Positions 1 to 8,408 of a stretch of 33,717 nucleotides of DNA are shown piece after piece. Location of the stretch: assembly GCA_039024315.1 (NCBI GenBank), contig JBCCQN010000075.1:1-33717 (forward strand). Direction: 5' to 3'. Source of the DNA: JBCAWW01 sp039024315 (GTDB lineage: Bacteria > Bacteroidota > Bacteroidia > J057). The position numbers and the translations under genes were made by a program. The number at the start of each line of letters is the position of its first letter. The first letter of the stretch is position 1. The notes beneath the pieces were generated by a model. That model saw only the letters and a list, made by a program, of their open reading frames with translations, made no database searches and was not told where the DNA came from.

Positions 1-145
1 AGCCCTCTTCTGGCATTTTGAGAGTAGTGCGAAGATCGTAGGGATTTCTGCTGACAAAGAGTTTTCCCGTACGACAGCGGGGACAACGACAGCTTACGAT
101 ACTCGAGATAAGTCTTCTTGGTGCTTCGGTCTTAGTTTTTTTCAT
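1..145 (-). CDS. DUF983 family protein, N-terminal part (runs off window)
   Basis: An ATG at 143-145 on the minus strand opens a frame that continues without a stop to the window edge. The readable 48 residues start MKKTKTEAPRR and contain CRCPRCRTGKLF followed by SRNPYDLRTTLKMPE. This paired CPRC knuckle followed by an NPY...LKMPE stretch is the hallmark of DUF983 proteins, small membrane proteins of Bacteroidota and Proteobacteria with a zinc-ribbon-like start and two helices. The function of the family is unknown to me. Only the zinc-ribbon part is in the window, so the membrane helices cannot be checked. The gene follows the mannosyltransferase gene on the same strand after a gap of about 150 bp that contains a hairpin element. 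Confidence 0.72.
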   Translation of the reverse strand, partial: MKKTKTEAPRRLISSIVSCRCPRCRTGKLFVSRNPYDLRTTLKMPEEG

Positions 146-186
146 ATATTCTCGTCCTGTTTGGACCTTCTTGTTTTCTGATTTTA

Positions 187-202
187 CTGCTGCGCAGAAC
201 GC
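187..202 (-). repeat. GCGTT/GNA-hairpin element, copy 1
   Basis: Read on the minus strand: foot GCGTT, stem CTGC, loop GCA, stem GCAG. This copy lies between genes. It shares a longer identical 22-bp block (181-202) with copy 4 at 8518-8539. Confidence 0.75.
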
Positions 203-294
203 CTGAGTGAGAATGACGAACATCCAACGTCCCATTTCGCCCTAGTGCTAATTCATGCTCCAATGGCCTTGGATTATACACATTATGCCTGCCC

Positions 295-1419
295 TCAGTG
301 CCCTTTTGAGAAATCGCGCCATGCCAAATGATCACCTGTGGCTACCATCGCAAGCCGTCTATCGTAGCGCGGCGCTAAATCGGTCCAATGATATTTTTGG
401 ACCCATTCTTTGGGGCTCTGTTCTCTCACCCAAGCTATCCTTTTGATCAAATCGGCTAAGCGTTCTCCGAAGGAGCCATCCTCATACAAACAATGTGAAG
501 GTACATGCTCCGGATACGCTAGGCGATTGGGCAAAAGCGGATAACAGCCTGCGGCCATTGCTTCGACTACGCTTACCCCAAAGAAATCATGCCAAGCGGT
601 GGTAGGTGCGATATCAGCCCTTTGAAGCAGATCCCAATAATCAGTTCTGCTTTCTGCATAACCCCAATGAAGGATGCGTTCGCCTAGGCGCTCCTTAGCT
701 TCGGCAAATATCTCAGGCCTGCGTCCATAAGCTTCTCCCACTACAATCAATTCAAAGGCCAATCCTTGATCCGCCAATGAGAAAAGCGTTTGGAAAAACG
801 GTTCTGGTCCTTTGTCATACTCCCAGCGATGGTTCCAGACCAAGCTTGCTAATTGGCGTGAATTTTTGGGACTCCCCTCAAAAGGGGGAGGAGTGATGCC
901 AACCTGCATTACTTGGCTTTTGCGTTCGATCTCTTTGACCGTACTAAGATCCCGATAATCAGGAAAAACCCTGAGAAAATGCGGCAACTCTTCTAAAAAT
1001 GATCGCTTGTGATAGGCCGAGTTAAACCAAACCTCGTCTGCTGATAAGGCGCTGGCATAATTGATAAAACCGTAATGCCGATCACGTCTTTGGGGGACAT
1101 CCTCGTCTTCGGGAGACCATGGGTAGGTGATCTGATTTTCGTGCATATAAAGAACGATCGGTACATCCTTGTACCAAGAACGTGAGAGCGAAATAAATAA
1201 ATTTAAATCGATCATGTCTGTGATTAAAATCACTTCTGGTTCAAAACCGCTTTCCTGCCATTGTTTGGCCAATTGTATGGCCCCTCCATGCATACGCCAC
1301 TTCCAATGGCGAGCAGGTAAATGGAGGATCTTTACCTCATGCTGACTATTCTCTTGGAAAGCGTCCGCCCACAGTTGGTGGGAGCCGCCATAAAATGCTT
1401 CGACAAGCAATATTTTCAT
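295..1419 (-). CDS. tRNA-queuosine alpha-mannosyltransferase-like glycosyltransferase (GTDC1/DUF3524 family)
   Basis: A 374-residue GT-B glycosyltransferase. The N-terminus ILLVEAFYGGSH...WADAF and the segment LPARHWKWRMHGGA (about residues 35-47) are the signature of the GTDC1/QTMAN family. The human member mannosylates queuosine at the wobble base of tRNA-Asp using GDP-mannose. The C-terminal half carries the usual GT-B nucleotide-sugar region: VVGEAYGRRPEIF, WGYAESRTDYWDLL, and DFFGVSVVEAMAAGCYPLLP (from about residue 279). Length fits the family and no signal peptide is visible, so it should act in the cytoplasm. It is divergent from the acyl-CoA dehydrogenase gene, with about 90 bp between the start codons. 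Family placement is strong; the exact sugar and tRNA target in this organism are inferred. It could be annotated simply as a glycosyltransferase with a DUF3524 domain. Confidence 0.85.
   Translation of the reverse strand: MKILLVEAFYGGSHQLWADAFQENSQHEVKILHLPARHWKWRMHGGAIQLAKQWQESGFEPEVILITDMIDLNLFISLSRSWYKDVPIVLYMHENQITYPWSPEDEDVPQRRDRHYGFINYASALSADEVWFNSAYHKRSFLEELPHFLRVFPDYRDLSTVKEIERKSQVMQVGITPPPFEGSPKNSRQLASLVWNHRWEYDKGPEPFFQTLFSLADQGLAFELIVVGEAYGRRPEIFAEAKERLGERILHWGYAESRTDYWDLLQRADIAPTTAWHDFFGVSVVEAMAAGCYPLLPNRLAYPEHVPSHCLYEDGSFGERLADLIKRIAWVREQSPKEWVQKYHWTDLAPRYDRRLAMVATGDHLAWRDFSKGH
460..475 (+). repeat. GCGTT/GNA-hairpin element, copy 2
   Basis: Foot GCGTT, stem CTCC, loop GAA, stem GGAG. 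It lies antisense inside the mannosyltransferase gene, where the coding strand reads GSFGERL. Confidence 0.75.
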
Positions 1420-1509
1420 GCCCTAAAGGTAAGGAATCCCTTAGAGTAAAATTTGTTATGCAAGCATACTATTTTTATATTAGGGACTCAGAATTCAATT
1501 ATAAGATAT

Positions 1510-3306
1510 ATGAATCCAACTGCCTCCCGAGAAGCAATACGCGGTGGAGAATTTTTGATCCGCAAGACTCCGGCACAGGACACTTTTAGTCCGGAAGATT
1601 TTAGTGAAGAACAAGAGATGATGCTGCAAGCTTGTCATGAGTTTACAGCCCAAGAGATAACGCCTAATGTCGAGCGCATGGACAGCCTCGAACAAGGCTT
1701 TATGGATGGCCTTCTAAGCAAGGCAGGTGAGATGGGATTACTATCCGTAACCGTACCGGAAGAGTATGGTGGCCTCGGTATGAGTTTCAATACGTCGATG
1801 TTGATTGCCGAAGGTTTAGGAGGAACGGGTTCCTTCTCCACGGCGCATGGTGCCCATACAGGCATCGGGACCTTGCCGATCCAATATTATGGCAATGCCG
1901 CGCAAAAAGAGAAATACTTGCCTAAACTCGCTTCTGGTGAATGGAAAGCCTGTTACTGCCTGACTGAGCCAGACGCTGGTTCTGATGCCAATTCTGGTAA
2001 GACCAAAGCCGTTTTGAATGAAGCCGGTACACACTACCTGATCACGGGTCAGAAGATGTGGATCTCGAACGCTGGCTTTGCCCAAGTGATGATCGTTTTT
2101 GCCAAGATAGATGATGATAAGACGCTATCGGCTTTTATCGTAGAACGCGACTATCCAGGTATCACCATGAATGACGAAGAGAAAAAGCTCGGTATCAAAG
2201 GCTCCTCTACTCGTCAAGTTTTCTTTAACGAAACATCAGTTCCGGTCGAAAATATGCTTTATGAGCGCGGCCGTGGCTTTAAGATCGCGGTAAATATCCT
2301 CAACATTGGGCGTATCAAATTAGGTGTTGGCTGTGTGGGAGGCGCAAAAAGTGTAGCCGCGACCGCTGTCAACTATGCCAATGAGCGCAAGCAATTTGGC
2401 ACAGCTATCGCCAATTTTGGTGCTATCCAGCATAAGCTGGGTAATATGGCTATCCGCACTTATGCCTCTGAATCAGCTAACTACCGTGCAGGGCAAGATA
2501 TTGAAGACCGTGTCAATGCCAATATCGCCTCTGGTATGAGCAAAGAAGAAGCCCAGCTCAAAGGGCTCGAAGAATTTGCTATAGAGTGTGCGATCATGAA
2601 AGTGCATAGCTCAGAGGTGCTGGCCTATGTGGTAGACGAAGGCCTTCAAACTTACGGAGGCATGGGCTTTTCTGCTGATGCCCCGATGGAGCGGGCCTAT
2701 CGTGATGCGCGCATCTGTCGTATCTACGAGGGGACCAATGAAATCAACCGCATGCTGATCGTTGATATGCTACTAAAGCGTGCGATGGGAGGGCGTTTGG
2801 ACATCTTCCCTGCTGCCATGGCCGTTGGTAAGGCGCTCATGAGTGGAGGCGGTGCCGAAGAAGTCAGTGGGGAGGGACCATTGGCCGCTGAGGCAGCGAC
2901 GGTAGAAAATCTTAAGAAAGCAGTACTGATGGTATTGGGTAAAGCTGCTCAAGATATCGGTTCTGCCCTCAAAGAGGAACAGGAAGTATTGATGGCGATT
3001 GCTGATATGGTGATCGAAACTTATATCGCTGAATCAACCTTGTTGAGAACTGAAAAACTCATTGGTCGCCAAGGCGAGGAAGCGGTAGCTTCTCAGATTG
3101 CCATGACAAAAGTTTATGTATATGAAGCGGCAGAAAAGGTCTTGCAAGCCGGTAAGGAAGGATTGTTAGCGTTCGCCGGAGAGGCGGAAATCTCGATGAT
3201 CCTCAAAAGCTTACGCTACCTCTGTAAGGCCCCTTTGATCAATACGCGCACGCTACGCCGTGATGTGGCGAGTGTAATGATTGAGCAAAATAGCTACGCT
3301 TTCTAA
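1510..3306 (+). CDS. Acyl-CoA dehydrogenase family protein (long, with C-terminal extension)
   Basis: A FAD enzyme that introduces the 2,3 double bond in acyl-CoA during beta-oxidation. With this start it is 598 residues; the extra 200 C-terminal residues match the VLCAD/ACAD9-like class rather than the 380-residue short-chain class. Visible landmarks are CYCLTEPDAGSDANS (acyl-CoA dehydrogenase signature 1), the FAD/substrate motif MWISNAG, and QTYGGMGFSADAPMERAYRD followed by ICRIYEGTNEINR, where the glutamate of YEGT is the expected catalytic base. The frame is open from 1453, but I chose the ATG at 1510 because the family begins near the ...GGEFLI motif that lies 11 residues after it. The gene stands alone and is followed by an intrinsic terminator. 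Chain-length preference cannot be read from sequence. Confidence 0.93.
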   Translation: MNPTASREAIRGGEFLIRKTPAQDTFSPEDFSEEQEMMLQACHEFTAQEITPNVERMDSLEQGFMDGLLSKAGEMGLLSVTVPEEYGGLGMSFNTSMLIAEGLGGTGSFSTAHGAHTGIGTLPIQYYGNAAQKEKYLPKLASGEWKACYCLTEPDAGSDANSGKTKAVLNEAGTHYLITGQKMWISNAGFAQVMIVFAKIDDDKTLSAFIVERDYPGITMNDEEKKLGIKGSSTRQVFFNETSVPVENMLYERGRGFKIAVNILNIGRIKLGVGCVGGAKSVAATAVNYANERKQFGTAIANFGAIQHKLGNMAIRTYASESANYRAGQDIEDRVNANIASGMSKEEAQLKGLEEFAIECAIMKVHSSEVLAYVVDEGLQTYGGMGFSADAPMERAYRDARICRIYEGTNEINRMLIVDMLLKRAMGGRLDIFPAAMAVGKALMSGGGAEEVSGEGPLAAEAATVENLKKAVLMVLGKAAQDIGSALKEEQEVLMAIADMVIETYIAESTLLRTEKLIGRQGEEAVASQIAMTKVYVYEAAEKVLQAGKEGLLAFAGEAEISMILKSLRYLCKAPLINTRTLRRDVASVMIEQNSYAF

Positions 3307-3332
3307 GGCTTTTTGGTCTAAAGCAAATACTG

Positions 3333-3387
3333 GCTGCTTGTCGTTTCAATTGTCCTGCGGGCAACGATTCGATAAGCAGCTTTTTTT
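3333..3387 (+). terminator. Intrinsic terminator after acyl-CoA dehydrogenase gene
   Basis: An 11-bp stem pairs GCTGCTTGTCG (3333-3343) with CGATAAGCAGC (3370-3380), with one G-U pair. A run of seven T follows immediately at 3381-3387. It begins 26 bp after the stop codon. Confidence 0.75.
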
Positions 3388-3612
3388 GGTGTGCTAAATA
3401 TCAATGTTTTACGGCTAAAAAATGGCAAAATATGATTTAAACATGTAAGATTTTCCGTGAAGCTGTTATATTTCAAGATCAAATAGTTCCGTTCTTGCAA
3501 CTATTATTTGAGTAGTAAGACGATAGTATTCAGTATTAAGACTTTGAAAAAAGACCTCAATGGGATACAAAAGCGATTATTCTTGGTACTAGATACTTTT
3601 TACCTTTTACTC
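3388..3612. other. Gene-poor spacer
   Basis: I see no convincing coding frame, tRNA or repeat in this AT-rich stretch. It may hold promoters for the downstream hairpin transcript or the ABC operon, but no clean TAnnTTTG box stands out. Confidence 0.5.
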
Positions 3613-3709
3613 TCTTCTTAATAATGTACCTAAAGGAAAGTGCGACAGCGCTCGTACTTTATCCCTAACAGCGATAAGCCGGCCTGCCTAAACGGGGCCG
3701 GTTTTTTTT
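3613..3709 (+). ncRNA. Candidate small RNA or leader transcript ending at a terminator
   Basis: Two hairpins stand in tandem with no gene for about 300 bp upstream. The first is a 9-bp stem, AAAGTGCGA (3637-3645) with TCGTACTTT (3652-3660), around a 6-nt loop. The second is the terminator at 3676-3709. A TACCTTTT box at 3601-3608 resembles the Bacteroidota -7 element and would start a transcript near 3613, giving roughly 95 nt. This could be an independent small RNA or an attenuated leader of the ABC operon 130 bp downstream. No known RNA family is recognised. The start is a guess. Confidence 0.3.
3676..3709 (+). terminator. Strong intrinsic terminator in intergenic region
   Basis: CCGGCC (3679-3684) pairs with GGCCGG (3696-3701), extended by G-U and two A-U pairs, and runs into eight T (3702-3709). 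It lies 370 bp after the nearest upstream plus-strand gene, which already has its own terminator, so it probably ends a separate transcript. Confidence 0.75.
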
Positions 3710-3835
3710 GACGGTAAAAAAGTCAGAATCAGCTTATTGGTAGAGCGTTGCTCCCAGTTGGTAGAAATTTTTTGACTCGCTCTCAAGTACGAACTATCAT
3801 AGTAATCTCGAACTCCGTTCAGATTGCTATGAATT

Positions 3836-4735
3836 ATGGAATTAAGAATTGATAAGCTTTCCCAAACCTATCCCAATGGGGTAGAAGCCCTAAAAAATGT
3901 TTCTCTAAGGCTCAAGCGTGGCATGTTTGGTTTGCTTGGCCCCAATGGAGCCGGTAAGTCCACGCTGATGCGAATACTTTCTACGCTCCAACAACCTACT
4001 AGCGGCAGCGTGCGCTTCAATGAATTTGACGTATTGCGCCAGCCAGAAGAAATTCGCAAACGCCTCGGCTACCTGCCCCAAGAGTTTGGGGTTTATCCCC
4101 GTATCAATGCCGAAACCCTCTTAGATCACCTCGCGGTGCTCAAAGGCATCGGCGATAAAAAACAACGCAAAGAAATCGTCGAAGGCCTGCTGGTCAAGAC
4201 AAACCTATATTCCCATCGTCGCAAAAACCTTAGCGGTTATTCAGGCGGTATGCGCCAACGCTTCGGTATTGCTCAAGCGCTATTGGCCAACCCTAGCCTC
4301 ATCATCGTCGATGAACCAACGGCGGGTCTTGACCCAGCGGAGAGAAATCGTTTTCTCAACCTTCTTAGCGAATTGGGACAAGAGGCCATTGTCATCCTCT
4401 CCACTCACATAGTTGAAGATGTAAAAGAGCTTTGCTCAGAGATGGCGATTATCAATCAAGGAACAATCTTAATGCAGGGCAATCCTTTGGATTCCATCAA
4501 ACTGCTCGAAGGGAAAGTCTGGAAGAAACGTGTTCCCAAGGATGAACTTACCGCCTACAAGGAGCGCTTTGAAGTGATTTCAGAAAAACTAATCGCCGGT
4601 CAACCGCAGATTCATATTTACAGCGAAGTGGCTCCAGATGAGACTATGGAACCCGTACAACCCGATTTGGAGGACGTTTACTTCTCCTACATCACTGGTA
4701 AGCTACAGGGTAATCCCCAGCTTTCTCCGGCCTAA
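3836..4735 (+). CDS. ABC transporter ATP-binding protein
   Basis: A 299-residue ATPase subunit. Walker A is GPNGAGKS at residues 35-42, the Q-loop is at PQEFG (about 81-85), the signature is LSGYSGG at 132-138, Walker B is LIIVDE at 155-160, and the switch histidine is in LSTH (191). The C-terminal 80 residues after the ATPase core are the usual extension of DrrA/CcmA-like ABC-2 ATPases. It is cytoplasmic and should energise the membrane protein encoded 32 bp downstream on the same strand, forming one operon. Substrate is not evident. The best guess from the partner is a Bacteroidota-type exporter or envelope-maintenance complex linked to a periplasmic peptidase. Confidence 0.93.
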   Translation: MELRIDKLSQTYPNGVEALKNVSLRLKRGMFGLLGPNGAGKSTLMRILSTLQQPTSGSVRFNEFDVLRQPEEIRKRLGYLPQEFGVYPRINAETLLDHLAVLKGIGDKKQRKEIVEGLLVKTNLYSHRRKNLSGYSGGMRQRFGIAQALLANPSLIIVDEPTAGLDPAERNRFLNLLSELGQEAIVILSTHIVEDVKELCSEMAIINQGTILMQGNPLDSIKLLEGKVWKKRVPKDELTAYKERFEVISEKLIAGQPQIHIYSEVAPDETMEPVQPDLEDVYFSYITGKLQGNPQLSPA

Positions 4736-4767
4736 ATCCTTGCCTAGTATCCCAAAAACTGAATCTG

Positions 4768-7700
4768 ATGATTGGAAATGTTATAAAGTTTGAGTTGCAG
4801 TATCGCCTCAAACGACCCGCAACTTGGTTGTACTTTGGCATCCTCTTTTTGATGGCCTGCCTTGCCCTCAGCTGGGATAATCTCACCGTGGGTGGCGGCA
4901 CCGGACAGGTCAAAGAAAACGCACCCGTAGCCTTGGCTACCATAAGTTTGATTCTGTCGGTCTTACCCGGTTTTTTCTTAATGTCTGGTTTGATGGGCGT
5001 TCCCATCGTGCGCGATCGCGAGTACAAGACCGAATCCATGCTCTTTACGACAACTTTGACCAAGGGACAATACCTCTTTGGTCGCTATATCGGTTCTTTA
5101 TTGATCACCCTACTGGTCTTCTCAGGCATCCTCTTTGGCCTGATTACAGGGAGTTTGATCAAAACCGGAAATGAAGACTTTCTGGCCTTTAACCTTTGGC
5201 ATCACCTCAGTCCCTTTTTGGTTTTCGTCTTGCCGAACGTTTTAATCGGGAGCGCGCTCTTCTTTATGGGAGGCGCCTTGAGTCGCAACCTGCTCTTTGT
5301 ATTTATGCAAGGGATATTGCTGCTGATGGTCTATCTATTAGCAGACGGTCTCCTCGGTGAGGATCTCGAAAATCGCAATATTGTGGCCCTGATAGACCCA
5401 TTTGGTTTAAATACTTCCAATGTAGTCTCTCAATACTGGACTATCGCGCAGAAAAACACCCAAGTCTATGCCATGGAAGGGCTGGTGCTCTTTAACCGCC
5501 TTATTTGGCTATCGGTAGCAGCGTTCGCCTTGGCGGCTACCTACTTTGGCTACAAAATGGAAGTCGTTTCTACCCGTCGCAAAGGCAAAAAATCGAAGAC
5601 TAAGGCAACAGTTGAGAAATTACTCCCCAACTTTGTAATGCATCAGATTAGTCCAACTTTGACAGATGGTTTTCGGATTCGCCTGCAACAGATATGGGGG
5701 CTAGCTCGATTATATTTCGCCGAGATCTTCAAATCTGTTCCCTTTATCGCTATTGCGGGTGCAGGGATGGTGATCATGGGCGTTAACGCAGTATTTTTTA
5801 ATACGATATACGGCACGCCGGTTTATGCGAGTACAGGCTTGGTTTTGGAGTTGATTGGAGGTTTCAATCTCTTCTTTATTATCATCATTGTCTTTTATAC
5901 GGGCGAATTACTATGGAGGGAACGTGATGTGCGCTTCCAGCAAATTTTTGACGCTACTCCGACTCCCAATTGGGTAACGCTTTCAGCCAAGTTTCTCGGT
6001 TTCACTATGATCCATGTGGTGATGATCTTGCTTTTGATCCTTGCAGGAATCTTGATTCAGATATTTAAAGGTTTCCCAGAGATTGATTTAGGACTGTACT
6101 TCCGCTATATGTTTAGCGACACCTTCTTCTTCCTACTGCTATTTACCGCTTTAGGCTTTTTTGTTCACACCCTAGTCAACCAAAAATTTGTGGGGCATGC
6201 GGTGATGATCCTTTTCTTTATCGTCAATGCGTTTGTGCTTGGCGAAATTGGTCTGGAGCATAAAATGTTCAATTATGCTAGTGGCGGTTTAGGCAATTAT
6301 TCAGATATGAACCAGTATGGACATTATGTCAATCCCTTTAATTGGTTCCAGCTCTACTGGTTTGGTATGGCGGCTATTTTGATGGTCGTTACGCTGCTAT
6401 TTTCTCAACGAGGTACCGATATGTTGATGAAGACGCGCCTCAAATTGGCTCGATATCGTTATACCCAGCCCGCGATCATAGGCTCTGCCGTGGCTTTAAT
6501 GTTATTTGTCGGCTCAGGTTGTTTTGTTTACTACAACACCAATGTCCTCAACGAATACCGTACCTCTGATCAGACCAAGGAGCTGCAAGCCAATTATGAA
6601 AAAGAGCTTTCGCAATATGCGGAGCTTACTCAGCCCAAGATCGTAGAGACAAATCTCAAAGTAGATATTTATCCTGAACAAAGAGATTTTGAAGCGGAAG
6701 GCTATTATTATCTCAAAAATCTCAGCGACGAGCCTATTGCTGATATGCATATCCAACTTGCCAATCAAGGCGGCCTAGCCTTAGATTACCTTCGTTTTGA
6801 CCGAGAGGCGACTATCAGCAAGGCCTATGATGAGTTCGATTATTTTATTTACAGCTTCGCAGAACGCTTGTCTCCCGGTGATAGCGTGAAAATGGACTTT
6901 AAGGTTTTATATGATAGCAAAGGTTTCGTCGAGGGCAATCCCAACGATGAAATCGCTTTCAATGGTACCTTCTTCAATAGTCGATATTTCCCTTCCCTTG
7001 GCTACAATGATGGTTTTGAATTGGGCAGCGATGATGATCGCAAAGAATATGATCTCCCCGTAAAAGAGCCTCAACTTCCGCGGGATGATCCACGCGGATT
7101 GGCCCAAAATCTCTTTGGAGATGATGCTGACTATATCCGTTTTGAGATTAAGCTCAGCACTAGTGCCGATCAAATCGCCATTGCGCCGGGCTACCTACAA
7201 AAAGAATGGGAAGAGGATGGTCGTCGCCATTATCACTATAAAATGGACCAGCCTATGGTCAACTTTTATAGTATCCTCTCAGCCCGCTACGAAAAGCTTG
7301 AAGAAGTCTGGGATAGCATCAATTTGGAGATATATTACCACAAAGGCCACGAATACAATCTTGATCGTATGATGAAAGGGATGAAGCAATCTCTTGCTTA
7401 TTACAGCAAAAATTTCTCCCCTTATCAATATCAGCAGATGCGGATTATGGAATTTCCGCGCTATTCTAGCTTCGCTCAATCCTTTGCCAATACTGTCCCC
7501 TTCTCAGAGGGCATAGGCTTTACCCAAGAGATTGAAGAGGGCGCCATCGACATGCCTTTTTATGTTACGGCTCACGAGATGGCGCACCAATGGTGGGGGC
7601 ATCAAGTGCCAGAGGCGGGCGTCCGCGGCAATGCCATGATCTCTGAGTCCATGTCTCAATACTCTGCCCTCATGGTTATGAAGCAAGAGTATTCTGAGGA

Positions 7701-8355
7701 AATGATCCAGAAGTTTCTCGCTTATGAGTTAGACCGCTATTTATCTGGCAGAGCTTCAGAAACCAAAAAGGAGCGTCCCCTAATTGAGGTCCAAGGGCAA
7801 AACTATATCCATTATCGTAAGGGAGCCATCGTGATGTATTCCCTCCAAGATTATATTGGAGAGGATAGTGTAAATGCCGCCCTCAAAAGATTTAACCAAG
7901 ATTGGGCTTACAAACGTCAAGGTCGCTATCCCAATACCGAGGATTTACTCAAGTACTTCCGAGCCGTTACCCCTGACAGTATGCAATACTTGATCAAGGA
8001 TATGTTTGAGACCATCACCTTATTTGAAAACCGTACCAAGGAAGCTACCATTACCGAAAGTAGTGATGGGCAATATACCGTTCACCTTAGTGCGGAAGCC
8101 ATCAAATATCGCGCTGATAGCCTCGGCAATGAAACGGAAATCCCCCTAACCGACTGGATAGATGTGGGGGTGTTCGGTGAAACCGAAGCCGGTAAGGATA
8201 CGCTGCTGTACTTGCAAAAACACCCGATCCGCCAAAAAGAAATTGAATTGGATATTGTAGTGCCAATCAAACCTACCAAAGCGGGTATTGACCCGATCAA
8301 CAAATTGATCGACCGCAATCCTGATGATAACGTCAAGGCAATCATTGAATCCTAA
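4768..8355 (+). CDS. ABC-2-type permease fused to periplasmic M1-family aminopeptidase
   Basis: A 1195-residue fusion. Roughly residues 1-590 form two blocks of hydrophobic helices of ABC-2 permease type (first block to about 265, second from about 325), separated by a basic cytoplasmic loop rich in Lys (RRKGKKSKTKA). From about residue 600 the protein is soluble and acidic. It holds a gluzincin site, HEMAHQWWGH (zinc histidines 936 and 940), with the third ligand glutamate at about 960 in MISESMSQY. FANTVPFSEGIGF, about 30 residues upstream, stands where M1 enzymes carry GAMEN, so the exopeptidase anchor is altered as in other members of this fusion family. The catalytic half should face the periplasm. 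It lies directly after the ABC ATPase gene. No frameshift or join artefact is seen; such fusions are known in Bacteroidota. Substrate unknown. Confidence 0.9.
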   Translation: MIGNVIKFELQYRLKRPATWLYFGILFLMACLALSWDNLTVGGGTGQVKENAPVALATISLILSVLPGFFLMSGLMGVPIVRDREYKTESMLFTTTLTKGQYLFGRYIGSLLITLLVFSGILFGLITGSLIKTGNEDFLAFNLWHHLSPFLVFVLPNVLIGSALFFMGGALSRNLLFVFMQGILLLMVYLLADGLLGEDLENRNIVALIDPFGLNTSNVVSQYWTIAQKNTQVYAMEGLVLFNRLIWLSVAAFALAATYFGYKMEVVSTRRKGKKSKTKATVEKLLPNFVMHQISPTLTDGFRIRLQQIWGLARLYFAEIFKSVPFIAIAGAGMVIMGVNAVFFNTIYGTPVYASTGLVLELIGGFNLFFIIIIVFYTGELLWRERDVRFQQIFDATPTPNWVTLSAKFLGFTMIHVVMILLLILAGILIQIFKGFPEIDLGLYFRYMFSDTFFFLLLFTALGFFVHTLVNQKFVGHAVMILFFIVNAFVLGEIGLEHKMFNYASGGLGNYSDMNQYGHYVNPFNWFQLYWFGMAAILMVVTLLFSQRGTDMLMKTRLKLARYRYTQPAIIGSAVALMLFVGSGCFVYYNTNVLNEYRTSDQTKELQANYEKELSQYAELTQPKIVETNLKVDIYPEQRDFEAEGYYYLKNLSDEPIADMHIQLANQGGLALDYLRFDREATISKAYDEFDYFIYSFAERLSPGDSVKMDFKVLYDSKGFVEGNPNDEIAFNGTFFNSRYFPSLGYNDGFELGSDDDRKEYDLPVKEPQLPRDDPRGLAQNLFGDDADYIRFEIKLSTSADQIAIAPGYLQKEWEEDGRRHYHYKMDQPMVNFYSILSARYEKLEEVWDSINLEIYYHKGHEYNLDRMMKGMKQSLAYYSKNFSPYQYQQMRIMEFPRYSSFAQSFANTVPFSEGIGFTQEIEEGAIDMPFYVTAHEMAHQWWGHQVPEAGVRGNAMISESMSQYSALMVMKQEYSEEMIQKFLAYELDRYLSGRASETKKERPLIEVQGQNYIHYRKGAIVMYSLQDYIGEDSVNAALKRFNQDWAYKRQGRYPNTEDLLKYFRAVTPDSMQYLIKDMFETITLFENRTKEATITESSDGQYTVHLSAEAIKYRADSLGNETEIPLTDWIDVGVFGETEAGKDTLLYLQKHPIRQKEIELDIVVPIKPTKAGIDPINKLIDRNPDDNVKAIIES
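6852..6867 (-). repeat. GCGTT/GNA-hairpin element, copy 3 (one mismatch)
   Basis: Minus-strand reading: GCGTT, CTGC, loop GAA, GCTG, leaving one T-T mismatch in the stem. It lies antisense inside the permease/peptidase gene, whose codons here read SFAERL. Confidence 0.55.
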
Positions 8356-8359
8356 TTGA

Positions 8360-8391
8360 AAACGGGTGCGGCAGAAATGTCGCACCCGTTT
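8360..8391. terminator. Bidirectional terminator between convergent genes
   Basis: A perfect 11-bp inverted repeat, AAACGGGTGCG (8360-8370) and CGCACCCGTTT (8381-8391), with a 10-nt loop. It begins 5 bp after the permease stop codon and ends 17 bp before the stop of the opposite gene. A/T-rich flanks on both sides suit termination in both directions. Confidence 0.75.
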
Positions 8392-8408
8392 AATTTTATG
8401 TCTGTTGA

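Noticed and set aside
132..335. Minus-strand frame of 67 codons between the mannosyltransferase and the DUF983 gene
   Set aside because: It overlaps the end of the mannosyltransferase and the start of DUF983, has no recognisable domain, and its similarity to the T9SS domain (LRSSKI) is explained by the shared hairpin element.
676..690. GCGTT followed by CGCC-TA-GGCG, with similar cases at 3169 (loop GGAGA) and 5521 (loop TT)
   Set aside because: The foot and a stem are present, but the loops are not the 3-nt GNA type, and the codons for Ala/Leu/Gly/Glu can make such palindromes by chance. They were left out of the count.
3631..3660. GGAAAGTGCGACAG resembles a conserved piece of RNase P RNA
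   Set aside because: The rest of RNase P RNA, including the upstream GAGGAAAGTCC block and its pairing partners, is missing, and the available space is too short.
4768..8355. Possibility that the permease and peptidase are two genes joined by error
   Set aside because: The frame is continuous, the last membrane helix leads smoothly into the periplasmic part, and the same fusion is known in the phylum.
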